Source: Lysobacterales bacterium (GTDB lineage Bacteria; Pseudomonadota; Gammaproteobacteria; Xanthomonadales; Rhodanobacteraceae). Taken from it: a stretch of 55,440 bases of DNA. Within the stretch, counting starts at the first letter, position 1; each line of letters starts with the position of its first letter. The notes below the pieces were generated by a model that saw only the letters and a program-made list of their open reading frames with translations, was not told the origin of the DNA and did no database searches. The position numbers and the translations under genes are program-made. Shown here one piece after another: positions 44,691 through 53,368 of the stretch. The stretch is from assembly GCA_017305135.1 (NCBI GenBank), contig JAFKNA010000007.1, positions 1 through 55,440 of the forward strand, given 5' to 3'.

Positions 44691-46577
44691 ATGTCTTCCA
44701 TCAAGCCCGCCTTTCTCGTTGCCGCCTTCGCCCTCGCCGGCTTCGCTCCCGCCGCGCTGGCGCAGTTCGTCTCGCTGGCGCCCGGCACGCCGGCGCTCGA
44801 GGACTTCGACACGCTGGCCGCCAGCGGCACCGGCGTGGTGCTGCCGGACGGCTGGTACTTCATCGAGGAAGACGGAAATGCCGACGGTCAATACCGGGCG
44901 GGCGATGGCAGCGCCAACAACGGCGACACCTGGAGCTTCGGCGTGGCCGGCAGCAGCGAGCGGGCGCTGGGCGGGATCGCCTCCAACAGCCTGCGCTCCA
45001 CGTTCGGTGCGCGCCTCAGGAACGATTCGGCGGAGAGCCTCGGCGCGCTGACGGTCGCCTACACCGGCGAGCAGTGGCGGGTCGGCGGGTCGGGCAATGC
45101 GGATCGGCTCGAGTTCGAATACAGCCGGGACGCGACCTCGCTGGATTCGGGCACCTGGATCGCCGTCCCGGAGCTGGACTTCGGTTCCATCGTGACCAGC
45201 GGCGCCGGCCGCGCGCTCGACGGCAATGCGCCTGCCAACCGGCGCGCGGTCGCGGCGAGCCTCGCCGGGCTCGACCTCGCGCCCGGCGCCAGCCTGTGGC
45301 TGCGCTGGCGCGACATCAACATCGCCGGCGCCGACGATGGCCTTGCCATCGACGAGGTCGTCTTCACTGCCGGCGGTGGCGGCAATCCGGGCGCGGCACC
45401 CGCCGTGGCGTCCACCTCGCCTGCCCACGGCGCCGTCAACGTGCCGGCGGCGAGCGACATCCGCGTCAGCTTCACGCAGCCGGTCACGACCAGCGGCGCC
45501 TTCAGCCTGGCCTGCGCCGGCGCCGCCATTGCGCTCGATGAAAGCGGCAGCGGCACGAGCCGCACGCTGACCCCGCAGGAGCTGCTGCCGGCGGCCGCGC
45601 AGTGCCGCTTCGACATCACCGCGGCCGCGGTGCGCAATGGCGATGGCGTGCCGATGGAGGCCGACGTGGCGGTGATCTTCACCGTCGCGGCCGGCAGCGG
45701 CGTTGGCGACTATTACTCGCGCGTCAACACCTCCAGCCCCGGGCAGCTGCGCTGTTCCCTGCACGAGACGATCCGCGGCCACACGGTGTACCCGTACAGC
45801 GGCTCCGGCACCAATACCTGGACCATCCTCGAACTGGCGCAGCAGGATCCGTCCAACGCGAACCGCATCATCGACGTCTATCGCAACCGCTCCTACGCCC
45901 GCGGCAGCGACCGCGCCGGCACCGGTAGCGGCCTCACCTACAACCGCGAGCACACCTGGCCCAATTCGCTGGGCTTCGCCAGCTCCGGCCTCGCCGCCTA
46001 CACCGACACGCACATGCTGTGGCTGTCGGACACCGACCACAACGCCCGCCGCGGCAACAAGCCCTACGGCAACTGCGCCAGCGGTTGCAGTGAACTCGCC
46101 ACCGAGGCCAACCAGGGCGTCGGCGGGCCCGGGCAGTCGAACTGGTACCGAAACCCGGACGGCAGCGCCGGCAGCTTCGAGACCTGGCAGCACCGCAAGG
46201 GCGAGATGGCGCGGGCGATCTTCTACATGGCCATCCGCTACGAGGGCATCGCGGCGGAAGCGGCCCACGATGGCATCATCCCGGACCTCGAACTCACCGA
46301 CGAGCGCAGCAGGATCGTCACCACGTCGAACACCGCCGCCAGGGCGTACATGGGCCTCCTCTCCGACCTCCTCGCCTGGCATGCCGCCGATCCGCCGGAT
46401 GCGGAAGAACTGGCCCGCAACGACCTGATCCAGGTGTTCCAGGGCAACCGCAATCCCTTCGTCGATCATCCCGAATGGGGCACGCGGGCGCTGTTCGAAT
46501 CCACCCAGCCGACGGTCTGCGAGCTCGCCGGTGGCGGCGACGATGACGGGATCTTCGCCGACGGCTTCGACGGCTGA
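44691..46577 (+). CDS. Exported endonuclease I family nuclease with Ig-like domain and GFDG tail
   Basis: 628 residues. Signal peptide (AFLVAAFALAGFAPAALA), a ~200-residue beta domain of the choice-of-anchor type, a bacterial Ig-like domain (VASTSPAHGAVNVPAASDIRVSFTQPV), then the endonuclease I domain with LTYNREHTWPNSLGF near residue 418 and THMLWLSDTDHNARRGNKPYG. This is the beta-beta-alpha-metal nuclease signature. It ends IFADGFDG after a Gly/Asp linker, matching the tail of the DUF1566 protein. Likely an extracellular DNA/RNA-degrading enzyme. The ATG is preceded by AGGA; an earlier in-frame start has no signal sequence. Confidence 0.87.
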   Translation: MSSIKPAFLVAAFALAGFAPAALAQFVSLAPGTPALEDFDTLAASGTGVVLPDGWYFIEEDGNADGQYRAGDGSANNGDTWSFGVAGSSERALGGIASNSLRSTFGARLRNDSAESLGALTVAYTGEQWRVGGSGNADRLEFEYSRDATSLDSGTWIAVPELDFGSIVTSGAGRALDGNAPANRRAVAASLAGLDLAPGASLWLRWRDINIAGADDGLAIDEVVFTAGGGGNPGAAPAVASTSPAHGAVNVPAASDIRVSFTQPVTTSGAFSLACAGAAIALDESGSGTSRTLTPQELLPAAAQCRFDITAAAVRNGDGVPMEADVAVIFTVAAGSGVGDYYSRVNTSSPGQLRCSLHETIRGHTVYPYSGSGTNTWTILELAQQDPSNANRIIDVYRNRSYARGSDRAGTGSGLTYNREHTWPNSLGFASSGLAAYTDTHMLWLSDTDHNARRGNKPYGNCASGCSELATEANQGVGGPGQSNWYRNPDGSAGSFETWQHRKGEMARAIFYMAIRYEGIAAEAAHDGIIPDLELTDERSRIVTTSNTAARAYMGLLSDLLAWHAADPPDAEELARNDLIQVFQGNRNPFVDHPEWGTRALFESTQPTVCELAGGGDDDGIFADGFDG

Positions 46578-46651
46578 TCGGGCGCAGGCGCGGCCGGGGG
46601 CCGTGCCTGCCCGCCTGTGCGATGATGGGTGGCCTTCAAGGCCTGTCCACC

Positions 46652-46972
46652 ATGTCCGCGCTCATCGTCCACTGCAGCTGTCCCGACCTCGAAACCGCCG
46701 GGCGGATCGCCGGCGCCCTGGTCGAGGAGCGCCTGGCCGCCTGCGTGCAGGCGCTGCCGGGCATGGTCTCCACCTACCGCTGGGGCGGCCGGGTCGAGCG
46801 CGCGGACGAAATCCTGCTGCTGATCAAGACCACGCGGGCGCGCCTGGCGGCGCTGAAGCTGCGCGTCGGAGACCTCCATCCCCATGATGTGCCTGAACTT
46901 CTGGCGATCGACGTGGTCGATGGACGCGATTCCTACCTCGACTGGATCGGCGCGGCCACGGCGGCGCCCTGA
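46652..46972 (+). CDS. cutA: CutA1 family divalent-cation tolerance protein
   Basis: 106 residues. ALIVHCSCPDLETAGRIAGALVEERLAACVQALPGMVSTYRWGGRVERADEILLLIKTTRARLAALKLRVGDLHPHDVPELLAIDV is the complete CutA1 fold (ferredoxin-like trimer). The classical link with copper tolerance in E. coli may reflect the neighbouring dsbD gene. I used the internal ATG that starts the family N-terminus. dsbD follows 60 bp downstream. Confidence 0.95.
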   Translation: MSALIVHCSCPDLETAGRIAGALVEERLAACVQALPGMVSTYRWGGRVERADEILLLIKTTRARLAALKLRVGDLHPHDVPELLAIDVVDGRDSYLDWIGAATAAP

Positions 46973-47032
46973 CGCCTCCGCACGACCGCAGGTCGCGCGG
47001 AGGCGCTCCAGCATCATTGCGGAGTAGTACCC

Positions 47033-49354
47033 ATGCCCAAGTTCCTCGCCGGCCTCGCGGCCGCGCTGCTCGTCGCCAGCTTCAGCCATGGCGCGCGGGC
47101 GCAGGCGGCCGACGATCTGCTGCCGGTCGAGCAGGCCTTCGCGATCAGCGCCCGCGTCAGCGAGCCCGGGCACGTGGATCTCCACTGGGACATCGCGCCC
47201 GACTATTACCTCTACCGCTCGCGCATCAAGGCGAAGATGACGCAGGCCGGCGTGACGCTCGGCGAGCTGGAGCTCCCGGCCGGCAAGCCGGTCCGCGACG
47301 AGTTCTTCGGCGACGTCGAGATCTACCACGGCGCGATCGACGCCCGCCTGCCCTACACGCTGGCCGACACCGCCACCGCCTCGCTGGCGCTGACCGTGAC
47401 CGTGCAGGGCTGCCACGAGGTCGATCCGCTGGTCTGCTACCCGCCGCACCCGACCACGCTGACGCTGCAACTCCCGCCCGCGTCGGCCGCATCGACCGCG
47501 GCATCCCCGGACGACGCGCCGGGCCTGCTTGGCCACTCCGGCACCAGCGGGACTTCCCTGCTCGGCATCGGCACGGGACCGGGCGCAAGCGCCGGCGAGC
47601 CGCTGCCGCCCGCGCAGGCGTTCCGCTTCGAGGCCATCGTCAATGGCCCGGGCGAGATCCTCGCGCGCTGGACCATGGCGCCGGGCTACTACCTGTATCG
47701 GGACAAGAGCGCGCTCACCCTCACCGGGGCCGACGGCGTGCGCCTCGGCGCACCCGCATGGCCGCGGGGCACCGATCATGCGGACGAATACTTCGGCCAG
47801 ACCACGGTCTACTTCGACCAGGTCGAGGTGGCCGTGCCGCTCGCCCGCGACGGCGGCGCCGCGCAGCCGCTCACCCTCGTCGCCCAATACCAGGGCTGCG
47901 AGGCCGATGGCATCTGCTACCCGGTGATGACGCAGGATGTCCCGCTCAGCCTGCCGGCCGTCGATGCGGAGCAGCTCGCCGCGATCAACGCCGCCTTCGT
48001 GCCGGCTGCCGCACACGATCCGTCCATGGAGCGCTCCAAGGTCGGCATCCCTGCCTCCCCCTCAGGCGCTCGTGGCGCCTTCGACCTCAGCCCTCAGCCG
48101 TCGGCCACCGACAATGCCCTGCGCAGCACGCCGCCCAGCCCCGGCCTCGGCGCCATCCTCGTCGCGCTGCTGCTGGCACTCGGCGGTGGCCTGGTCCTGA
48201 ACCTCATGCCCTGCGTACTGCCGGTGCTCTCGCTGAAGGTGCTCGGCCTTGCGCAAGGCGGCGAGGACCGTGTCCGCGCGCGTCGCCACGCGCTGGCCTA
48301 TACCGCCGGCGTGCTGGTCAGCTTCGCCGTGGTCGGACTGGTGGTGATCGGCCTGCGCGCCGCCGGGCATGCGCTCGGCTGGGGCTTCCAGCTGCAGCAG
48401 CCGCTGTTCGTCGCCTTCCTGGTCTACGTGCTGTTCGCGATCGGCCTATCGCTGTCCGGGGTCTTCAATATCGGCGCGGGCCTGGCCGGCGTCGGCCGGG
48501 ACCTCGGCAACCGCAGCGGCCCGGCCGGTGATTTCTTCACCGGCGTGCTGGCGGTGGTGGTGGCGAGTCCCTGCACCGCGCCTTTCATGGGCACCGCGCT
48601 CGCCTTCGCCTTCTCGGCGTCGGCGTGGGTGGCCCTGCTGGTGTTCCTGGCGCTTGGCCTTGGCTTGGCGCTGCCCTTCCTTGCCGTCGCCTACATCCCG
48701 GCGCTGGCGGCGCGGCTGCCGCGCCCGGGCGCGTGGATGGAGACGCTGAAGCAGTTCCTCGCCTTCCCGATGTATCTCACCGCGGTGTGGCTGCTGTGGG
48801 TGCTCGGCAACCAGCGCGGCATCGACGCGGTGGCGTGGGTGCTGATCGGCGCCACCGTGCTGGCGCTGGGCCTGTGGTGGTGGGAGCACACCCGCTATCG
48901 TGGCGGCGCGGTCGCGCGCGCCGTCGCCGCCGTGCTGGTGCTGGCCGCGCTGGTACCGTTGGCGCAGGTGACGCGGCTCGCGGCGCCCGCCGCGCAGGCG
49001 GCCGCGAGCGCCGACTTCGTCCCCTACTCGGCCGAGCGGCTGGCGAGCCTGCGCGCGGAAGGGCGCAGCGTCTTCGTCGACATGGGCGCGGACTGGTGCG
49101 TCACCTGCAAGGTGAACGAGCGCGCGGTGCTGGAAACGGACAGCTTCCGCGATCTCCTCGCGCGCACCGACGCGGTGCTGATGAAGGGTGACTGGACCAA
49201 CGTCGATCCCGCCATCACCGCCTTCCTCGACGAGTACCACGCGGTCGGCGTGCCGCTGTATGTCGTCTTCCGCGCCGGCGAGGCGGGTCCCGGCCGCGCG
49301 TTGCCGACGGTGCTGACGCATGCCATCGTCGAGCAGGCGCTGGCGGGGAACTGA
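47033..49354 (+). CDS. dsbD: Thiol:disulfide interchange protein DsbD with tandem N-terminal domains
   Basis: 773 residues, ~200 longer than E. coli DsbD. After a signal peptide there are two DsbD alpha-type domains in tandem: residues ~20-145 (QAFAISARVSEPGHVDLHWDIAPDYYLYR...VQGCHEVDPLVCYPPH) and ~190-320 (QAFRFEAIVNGPGEILARWTMAPGYYLYR...YQGCEADGICYPVM), each with its cysteine pair. The eight-helix membrane domain has LMPCVLPVLSLKVLG and ASPCTAPFMG, and the C-terminal thioredoxin domain has C689-VT-C692. It moves electrons from cytoplasmic thioredoxin to periplasmic proteins. The TlpA-like gene follows after one base. Confidence 0.95.
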   Translation: MPKFLAGLAAALLVASFSHGARAQAADDLLPVEQAFAISARVSEPGHVDLHWDIAPDYYLYRSRIKAKMTQAGVTLGELELPAGKPVRDEFFGDVEIYHGAIDARLPYTLADTATASLALTVTVQGCHEVDPLVCYPPHPTTLTLQLPPASAASTAASPDDAPGLLGHSGTSGTSLLGIGTGPGASAGEPLPPAQAFRFEAIVNGPGEILARWTMAPGYYLYRDKSALTLTGADGVRLGAPAWPRGTDHADEYFGQTTVYFDQVEVAVPLARDGGAAQPLTLVAQYQGCEADGICYPVMTQDVPLSLPAVDAEQLAAINAAFVPAAAHDPSMERSKVGIPASPSGARGAFDLSPQPSATDNALRSTPPSPGLGAILVALLLALGGGLVLNLMPCVLPVLSLKVLGLAQGGEDRVRARRHALAYTAGVLVSFAVVGLVVIGLRAAGHALGWGFQLQQPLFVAFLVYVLFAIGLSLSGVFNIGAGLAGVGRDLGNRSGPAGDFFTGVLAVVVASPCTAPFMGTALAFAFSASAWVALLVFLALGLGLALPFLAVAYIPALAARLPRPGAWMETLKQFLAFPMYLTAVWLLWVLGNQRGIDAVAWVLIGATVLALGLWWWEHTRYRGGAVARAVAAVLVLAALVPLAQVTRLAAPAAQAAASADFVPYSAERLASLRAEGRSVFVDMGADWCVTCKVNERAVLETDSFRDLLARTDAVLMKGDWTNVDPAITAFLDEYHAVGVPLYVVFRAGEAGPGRALPTVLTHAIVEQALAGN

Positions 49355-49355
49355 G

Positions 49356-49916
49356 ATGCGCCTGGACCGCAGCCATCTCCTCATCGTGGTGCTGGCGGTC
49401 CTCGCCGCCGGCGCCGGCGCTCTGGCCGGACGCTGGCTGAAGCCGGCCGCGCCACTGCCGCCCGCGCGCGCCGACCTGCCGGTGCTGGAAGTCGGCGCGC
49501 TGCGTCCCGACGCCACCCTGCCCGACAGCGAAGGCCGCCCCCGCTCGCTCGACGAATGGGACGGGCGGGTCGTGCTGGTCAACTTCTGGGCCAGCTGGTG
49601 CGCGCCGTGCCGCGAGGAGATGCCGATCCTCGACGACGCCCACGCGCGCCACGGCGGGCGCGGGCTGGTCGTCGTCGGCATCGCCGCCGACGAGACCGCG
49701 GCCGCAAGCGACTTCCTCGCCGAATTCCCGGTGCGCTATCCGATCCTGATCGATGATCCCGCCGTGGGCGAGGACGTCTCGACCCGCTTCGGCAACAACC
49801 GCGGCGTGCTGCCCTACACGGTTCTGGTCGGCCGCGACCGCCGCGTGCTGGCGACGCATTTCGGCAACTTCAGCGCCGAGGCGCTCGAGGACTGGCTGGC
49901 GCCGCACCTGGACTGA
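49356..49916 (+). CDS. TlpA/ResA-like membrane-anchored thioredoxin
   Basis: 186 residues. N-terminal membrane anchor ([21 protein letters not shown]) and a periplasmic thioredoxin domain: [20 protein letters not shown] with C82-AP-C85 and a cis-Pro region [13 protein letters not shown]. It is likely reduced by DsbD, whose gene ends one base upstream. Its role could be cytochrome c maturation or repair of periplasmic disulfides. The ATG directly after the dsbD TGA is the natural start. Confidence 0.92.
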   Translation: MRLDRSHLLIVVLAVLAAGAGALAGRWLKPAAPLPPARADLPVLEVGALRPDATLPDSEGRPRSLDEWDGRVVLVNFWASWCAPCREEMPILDDAHARHGGRGLVVVGIAADETAAASDFLAEFPVRYPILIDDPAVGEDVSTRFGNNRGVLPYTVLVGRDRRVLATHFGNFSAEALEDWLAPHLD

Positions 49917-49924
49917 TGCGACTT

Positions 49925-50178
49925 TGTGGGAGCGGCTTCAGCCGCGATGCTTTGCAGATGTGCCAAGCCGAGCCCCGCAGCAGCGCCGCGGTCGCGCACA
50001 GGGTGCGCTCCTACAGCGGTCCAGGGCGCCCTGTGGGAGCGGCTTCAGCGGCGATGCGGTTTGTGGACGCAAGTTGCGGCGCGCTTCGGCGCTGCGGTAC
50101 GCACGCAGGGTGCGCTCCACCAGCAGACCGCTACGCGCGGCGATTTTCATGGATGTCCGCTTTCGCGGGCATGACGTC
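49925..50178. repeat. BIME-like cluster of REP palindromes
   Basis: Unit 1: TGTGGGAGCGGCTTCAGCCG at 49925 with the convergent partner GCGCACAGGGTGCGCTCCTA ending at 50014. Unit 2: the same pair at ~50032-50122 with small changes, about 107 bp further on. Then a different palindrome at 50151-50178 (TGTCCGCTTTCGCGGGCAT), an inverted relative of the one at 1837-1865. Such REP pairs are common in Pseudomonas and Lysobacterales genomes. Confidence 0.75.
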
Positions 50179-50221
50179 GGAAGGTTTGATCAGGGCTCGC
50201 ATGGAATGGATGCGGCCGCCC

Positions 50222-50250
50222 TTCCCAATCCCGAATCCCCAGTCCCCGCT
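50222..50250. repeat. Single 7-bp array upstream of aroQ
   Basis: TTCCCAATCCCGAATCCCC followed by AGTCCCC: four degenerate heptamers in the CCC orientation. No inverted partner arm was found nearby, unlike the other arrays. Confidence 0.65.
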
Positions 50251-50360
50251 TCCATCAAACATCGGCAAACGTCGCCGAACTGGACACGCCACGCCCGTTC
50301 GCGGACACTTTCCGCCGCGGGCGCGCCTTGGCGTTCCGAAATCCGCACGAAGGCGCTCCG

Positions 50361-50801
50361 GTGGCGAACATCCTGGTCCTGCACGGGCCCAACCTCAACC
50401 TGCTCGGCTCGCGCGAACCCGCGCTGTACGGCGCTGCCACCCTGGCCGCGATCGACGCGGCGCTGGCGCGGCGGGCGGCCGAGGCCGGGCACGCGCTGAC
50501 AAGTTTCCAGTCCAACGCCGAACACGTGCTGATCGAGCGCGTGCACGCCGCCGCGCAGGACGGCACCGCCTTCATCCTGCTGAATCCGGCTGCGTTCACG
50601 CACACCAGCGTGGCGCTTCGCGACGCGCTGGCGGCGGTGGCGATCCCGTTCATCGAGGTGCACCTTTCCAACCCGCACGCGCGCGAATCATTCCGCCGCC
50701 ACTCGTATTTTTCCGACCTCGCCGCCGGCGTCATCGCCGGCTTCGGCGCCGACAGCTACCAGCTCGCGCTCGAGGCGGCCCTGCGCCGGCTCGGCGCCTG
50801 A
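50361..50801 (+). CDS. aroQ: Type II 3-dehydroquinate dehydratase
   Basis: 146 residues. [22 protein letters not shown] is the classic N-terminus with the catalytic Tyr following. [35 protein letters not shown] and [34 protein letters not shown] complete the active site. It converts 3-dehydroquinate to 3-dehydroshikimate in aromatic synthesis. The start is taken as the GTG just before the conserved sequence; a TTG 11 codons earlier is possible. aroQ-accB linkage is common in proteobacteria. Confidence 0.96.
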   Translation: MANILVLHGPNLNLLGSREPALYGAATLAAIDAALARRAAEAGHALTSFQSNAEHVLIERVHAAAQDGTAFILLNPAAFTHTSVALRDALAAVAIPFIEVHLSNPHARESFRRHSYFSDLAAGVIAGFGADSYQLALEAALRRLGA

Positions 50802-50827
50802 CCCATCCACGCAACCGGACCGATCCA

Positions 50828-51286
50828 ATGGACCTGCGCAAGATCAAGAAGCTCATCGACCTGCTCGAAGAATCCAACCTCGCGGAACTGGAAATCAAGG
50901 AGGGCGAGGAAATCGTCCGCCTGTCGCGCATGCCCACCGGCATGATGGCCGCGGCGCCGGCACCCGTCGCGCCGCCAGCCACGCGCGCCGCGGCCGCCGC
51001 ACCCACGGCGCCGGTGGAAGCAGCCGGCACCGCGACCAAGGGACTGCCCGAGGGCCACGTCGTCAAGGCACCGATGGTCGGCGCGTTCTACGCCTCGGCC
51101 TCGCCCGACGCGCCCGCCTTCGTCAAGGTCGGCCAGGCGGTCAAGGCCGGCGACACCCTCGGCATCATCGAGGCGATGAAGATGTTCAACCAGATCGAAG
51201 CCGACGTCGGCGGCACCGTGGTCGCGATCCTGGTCGAGAACGGCCAGCCGGTGGAGTTCGACGAGCCGATGTTTGTGATTGCCTGA
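50828..51286 (+). CDS. accB: Biotin carboxyl carrier protein of acetyl-CoA carboxylase
   Basis: 152 residues. [28 protein letters not shown] is the N-terminal helix, followed by a Pro/Ala linker, then the biotinyl domain with IIEAMKMFN, where K118 carries biotin. The carboxylated biotin delivers CO2 to acetyl-CoA for fatty-acid synthesis. The stop runs straight into a heptamer array, and accC is separated from it by an inserted gene, unusual since accB-accC are normally adjacent. Confidence 0.98.
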   Translation: MDLRKIKKLIDLLEESNLAELEIKEGEEIVRLSRMPTGMMAAAPAPVAPPATRAAAAAPTAPVEAAGTATKGLPEGHVVKAPMVGAFYASASPDAPAFVKVGQAVKAGDTLGIIEAMKMFNQIEADVGGTVVAILVENGQPVEFDEPMFVIA

Positions 51287-51289
51287 AGC

Positions 51290-51320
51290 CGGGAATCGGG
51301 AATGGGGAATCGGGAATCGT
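51290..51320. repeat. 7-bp array (left copy) between accB and the inserted gene
   Basis: Four heptamers (GGGAATC GGGAATG GGGAATC GGGAATC) begin three bases after the accB stop and contain the start codon of the next gene. An almost identical direct copy follows that gene. Confidence 0.88.
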
Positions 51321-51679
51321 TCAAGCGGCCGCACGAGCGCCTGGACGTGTGGCAGGACGCGATGCGCCTGGTCGAGCTGATCTACCTCGTTTCGTCCCGC
51401 TTCCCTCCTGATGAACGCTTCGGGCTGATCAGCCAGATCCGGCGGGCAGCGACGAGTATTCCCTCCAACATCGCCGAAGGGGCGGCTCGCCGCTCACGTC
51501 AGGAATACCTGCGCTTTCTCTCGATTGCGCGAGGCTCACTCTCGGAAGTCGACACACAGCTCCAGATCGCGTCACGGCTCGGCATGGTCGAGGCCGCAAG
51601 CGAAGTGGATGACCTGATCGATCGCGTTTTCGCGCGAATCACGGCCCTGATCAACACTCTGGAGAGTGCCGATGCATGA
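51302..51679 (+). CDS. Four-helix-bundle protein (23S rRNA intervening-sequence family)
   Basis: 125 residues. RLDVWQDAMRLVELIYLVSSRFPPDERFGLISQIRRAATSIPSNIAEGAARRSRQEYLRFLSIARGSLSEVDTQLQIA has all hallmarks of the IVP/S23 family: the W.....L...Y pattern, R-A-..SI..NIAEG, and the SL.E..T.L helix. Members were first found in rRNA intervening sequences; their function is not known. The ATG and first residues (MGNRES) are encoded by the heptamer array. It sits between accB and accC, flanked by direct array copies. Confidence 0.92.
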   Translation: MGNRESFKRPHERLDVWQDAMRLVELIYLVSSRFPPDERFGLISQIRRAATSIPSNIAEGAARRSRQEYLRFLSIARGSLSEVDTQLQIASRLGMVEAASEVDDLIDRVFARITALINTLESADA

Positions 51680-51688
51680 TTTCAGCGC

Positions 51689-51717
51689 GGGAATCGGGAA
51701 TGGGGAATCGGAATCGT
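51689..51717. repeat. 7-bp array (right copy) after the inserted gene
   Basis: GGGAATC GGGAATG GGGAATC GGAATC: the same order of heptamers as the left copy with one G missing, also followed by GTTC. It begins ten bases after the stop of the four-helix-bundle gene. Confidence 0.88.
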
Positions 51718-51844
51718 TCGGCGCGACCAGCCCAACCCGAGTAGCCATGAGTTTCCATTGGGGATGACTTGATTGGAACCGACTTCTATATATTTTCCGA
51801 GGCCAGGTTGGAGGCCGTGCGCCTCCGGCCGCCGCGCTGTTAAC

Positions 51845-51872
51845 CATTCCCCATTCCCGATTCCCCATTCCC
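51845..51872. repeat. 7-bp array, inverted, abutting the accC start codon
   Basis: ATTCCCC ATTCCCG ATTCCCC ATTCCC followed at once by ATG. It is the inverted partner of the array 127 bp upstream and fills the place of the accC ribosome binding site. The segment between the two arms (51718-51844) has an AT-rich run (TATATATTTT at 51787) that could be part of a promoter, but no good -35 is at normal spacing. Confidence 0.85.
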
Positions 51873-53225
51873 ATGCTAGATAAAGTCGTCATCGCCAATC
51901 GCGGCGAAATCGCCCTGCGCGTATTGCGCGCCTGCCATGCGCTCGGCATCCGTACGGTCGCGGTGCATTCCACCGCAGACCGCAACCTCAAGCACGTCGG
52001 CATGGCCGATGAATCGATCTGCATCGGCCCGGCGCCGGCGGGCGAGAGCTACCTCAACATCCCGCGCATCATCGCCGCGGCCGAGGTGACCGACGCGCAG
52101 GCGATCCACCCCGGCTACGGCTTCCTTGCCGAGCGCGCGGATTTCGCCGAGCAGGTGGAGAAGTCCGGCTTCATCTTCATCGGGCCGAGCCCCGAGGTGA
52201 TCCACCTCATGGGCGACAAGGTCGAGGCGATCAAGGCCATGAAGGCGGCCGGCGTGCCCTGCGTGCCGGGTTCGGGCGCGCCGCTTGGCGATGACATCGT
52301 GGCCAGCACGCGCATCGCGCGCGAGATCGGTTACCCGGTCATCATCAAGGCCGCCGGCGGCGGCGGCGGGCGCGGCATGCGCGTGGTCTACACCGAAGGG
52401 CACCTGTCCAGCGCGATCGCCATGACGCGCCAGGAAGCGAAGGCGGCCTTCGGCAACGACCAGGTGTACATGGAGAAATTCCTCGAGAACCCGCGCCACG
52501 TCGAGATCCAGGTGCTGGCCGACGGCAAGGGCCACGCCATCCACCTCGGTGAGCGCGACTGCTCGATGCAGCGCCGCCACCAGAAGGTGGTGGAGGAAGC
52601 GCCGGCGCCGGGCATCAGCGCCGAGGAGCGCGCCGCGATCGGCAAGGTCTGCGTGGACGCCTGCCTGCGCATTGGCTATCGCGGCGCCGGCACCTTCGAG
52701 TTCCTGTACGAGAACGGGCGCTTCTACTTCATCGAGATGAACACGCGCATCCAGGTCGAGCACCCGGTCACCGAGATGATCACCGGCATCGACCTGGTCC
52801 GCGAGCAGCTCCTGATCGCCGCCGGCGAGCCGCTGTCGATCCGCCAGGAGGACATCCACATCACCGGCCACGCCATCGAGTGCCGCATCAATGCCGAGGA
52901 CCCGGACACCTTCATGCCGAGCCCCGGCACCATCAAGCGCTTCGAGGCGCCGGGCGGCCCGGGCGTGCGCGTGGACACGCACATCTACGACGGCTACCGC
53001 ATCCCGCCCAACTACGACTCGATGATCGGCAAGCTCATCGTGCACGGCCCGGACCGCGCCACCGCCATCGCGCGCATGCGCATCGCGCTGGCCGAGATGG
53101 TGGTGGAAGGCATCCGCACCAACATCCCGCTGCAGCAGCGCATCCTCGCCGACGGCGGCTTCCAGCACGGCGGCCAGAACATCCACTACCTCGAGAAGCG
53201 GATGGCGGAGAAGGGCCGGGATTAG
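51873..53225 (+). CDS. accC: Biotin carboxylase subunit of acetyl-CoA carboxylase
   Basis: 450 residues. [29 protein letters not shown] is the N-terminal domain. The ATP-grasp core has [33 protein letters not shown] and [20 protein letters not shown], and the catalytic [22 protein letters not shown] is intact. It carboxylates biotin on AccB with bicarbonate and ATP. The start codon directly follows a heptamer array with no Shine-Dalgarno sequence, so translation must begin in another way or weakly. Confidence 0.98.
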   Translation: MLDKVVIANRGEIALRVLRACHALGIRTVAVHSTADRNLKHVGMADESICIGPAPAGESYLNIPRIIAAAEVTDAQAIHPGYGFLAERADFAEQVEKSGFIFIGPSPEVIHLMGDKVEAIKAMKAAGVPCVPGSGAPLGDDIVASTRIAREIGYPVIIKAAGGGGGRGMRVVYTEGHLSSAIAMTRQEAKAAFGNDQVYMEKFLENPRHVEIQVLADGKGHAIHLGERDCSMQRRHQKVVEEAPAPGISAEERAAIGKVCVDACLRIGYRGAGTFEFLYENGRFYFIEMNTRIQVEHPVTEMITGIDLVREQLLIAAGEPLSIRQEDIHITGHAIECRINAEDPDTFMPSPGTIKRFEAPGGPGVRVDTHIYDGYRIPPNYDSMIGKLIVHGPDRATAIARMRIALAEMVVEGIRTNIPLQQRILADGGFQHGGQNIHYLEKRMAEKGRD

Positions 53226-53368
53226 GGATTGGGGATTCGGAAAGGCGCGCCCCCTGCTCCCCCGCTCGAGCGACCGCAGCGTTCCCGATCAGCGCCAAAC
53301 TCCTGCCGCCTTCCGTCGCGATAGCAGCCCATCCATGTCCAATCCCGAATCCCCAATCCCGAATCCCG
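53217..53368. repeat. Inverted pair of 7-bp arrays around the accC-prmA junction
   Basis: The left arm (53217-53240, GGGATTA GGGATTG GGGATTC) overlaps the accC stop. The right arm (53341-53368, inverted: ATCCCGA ATCCCCA) lies inside the first prmA codons. About 95 bp lie between. The left arm runs into GGAAAGGCG, as does the pair between groES and groEL. Confidence 0.82.

Larger units (their letters stand above)
49917..50360. other. Intergenic region filled with REP-type repeats
   Basis: 444 bp without a gene I can support. It holds two REP pairs in tandem, a third REP type and a single heptamer array (listed separately), so it separates the dsbD/tlpA-like unit from aroQ-accB. Confidence 0.65.

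Noticed and set aside
49917-50360. tRNA or small RNA gene in the repeat-rich gap
   Set aside because: No cloverleaf or T-loop consensus was found; the hairpins are explained by REP units.
51290-51872. Heptamer arrays considered as a CRISPR or tandem-repeat locus
   Set aside because: Units are 7 bp, contiguous and without spacers between them, and no cas gene is present; they are dispersed arrays.
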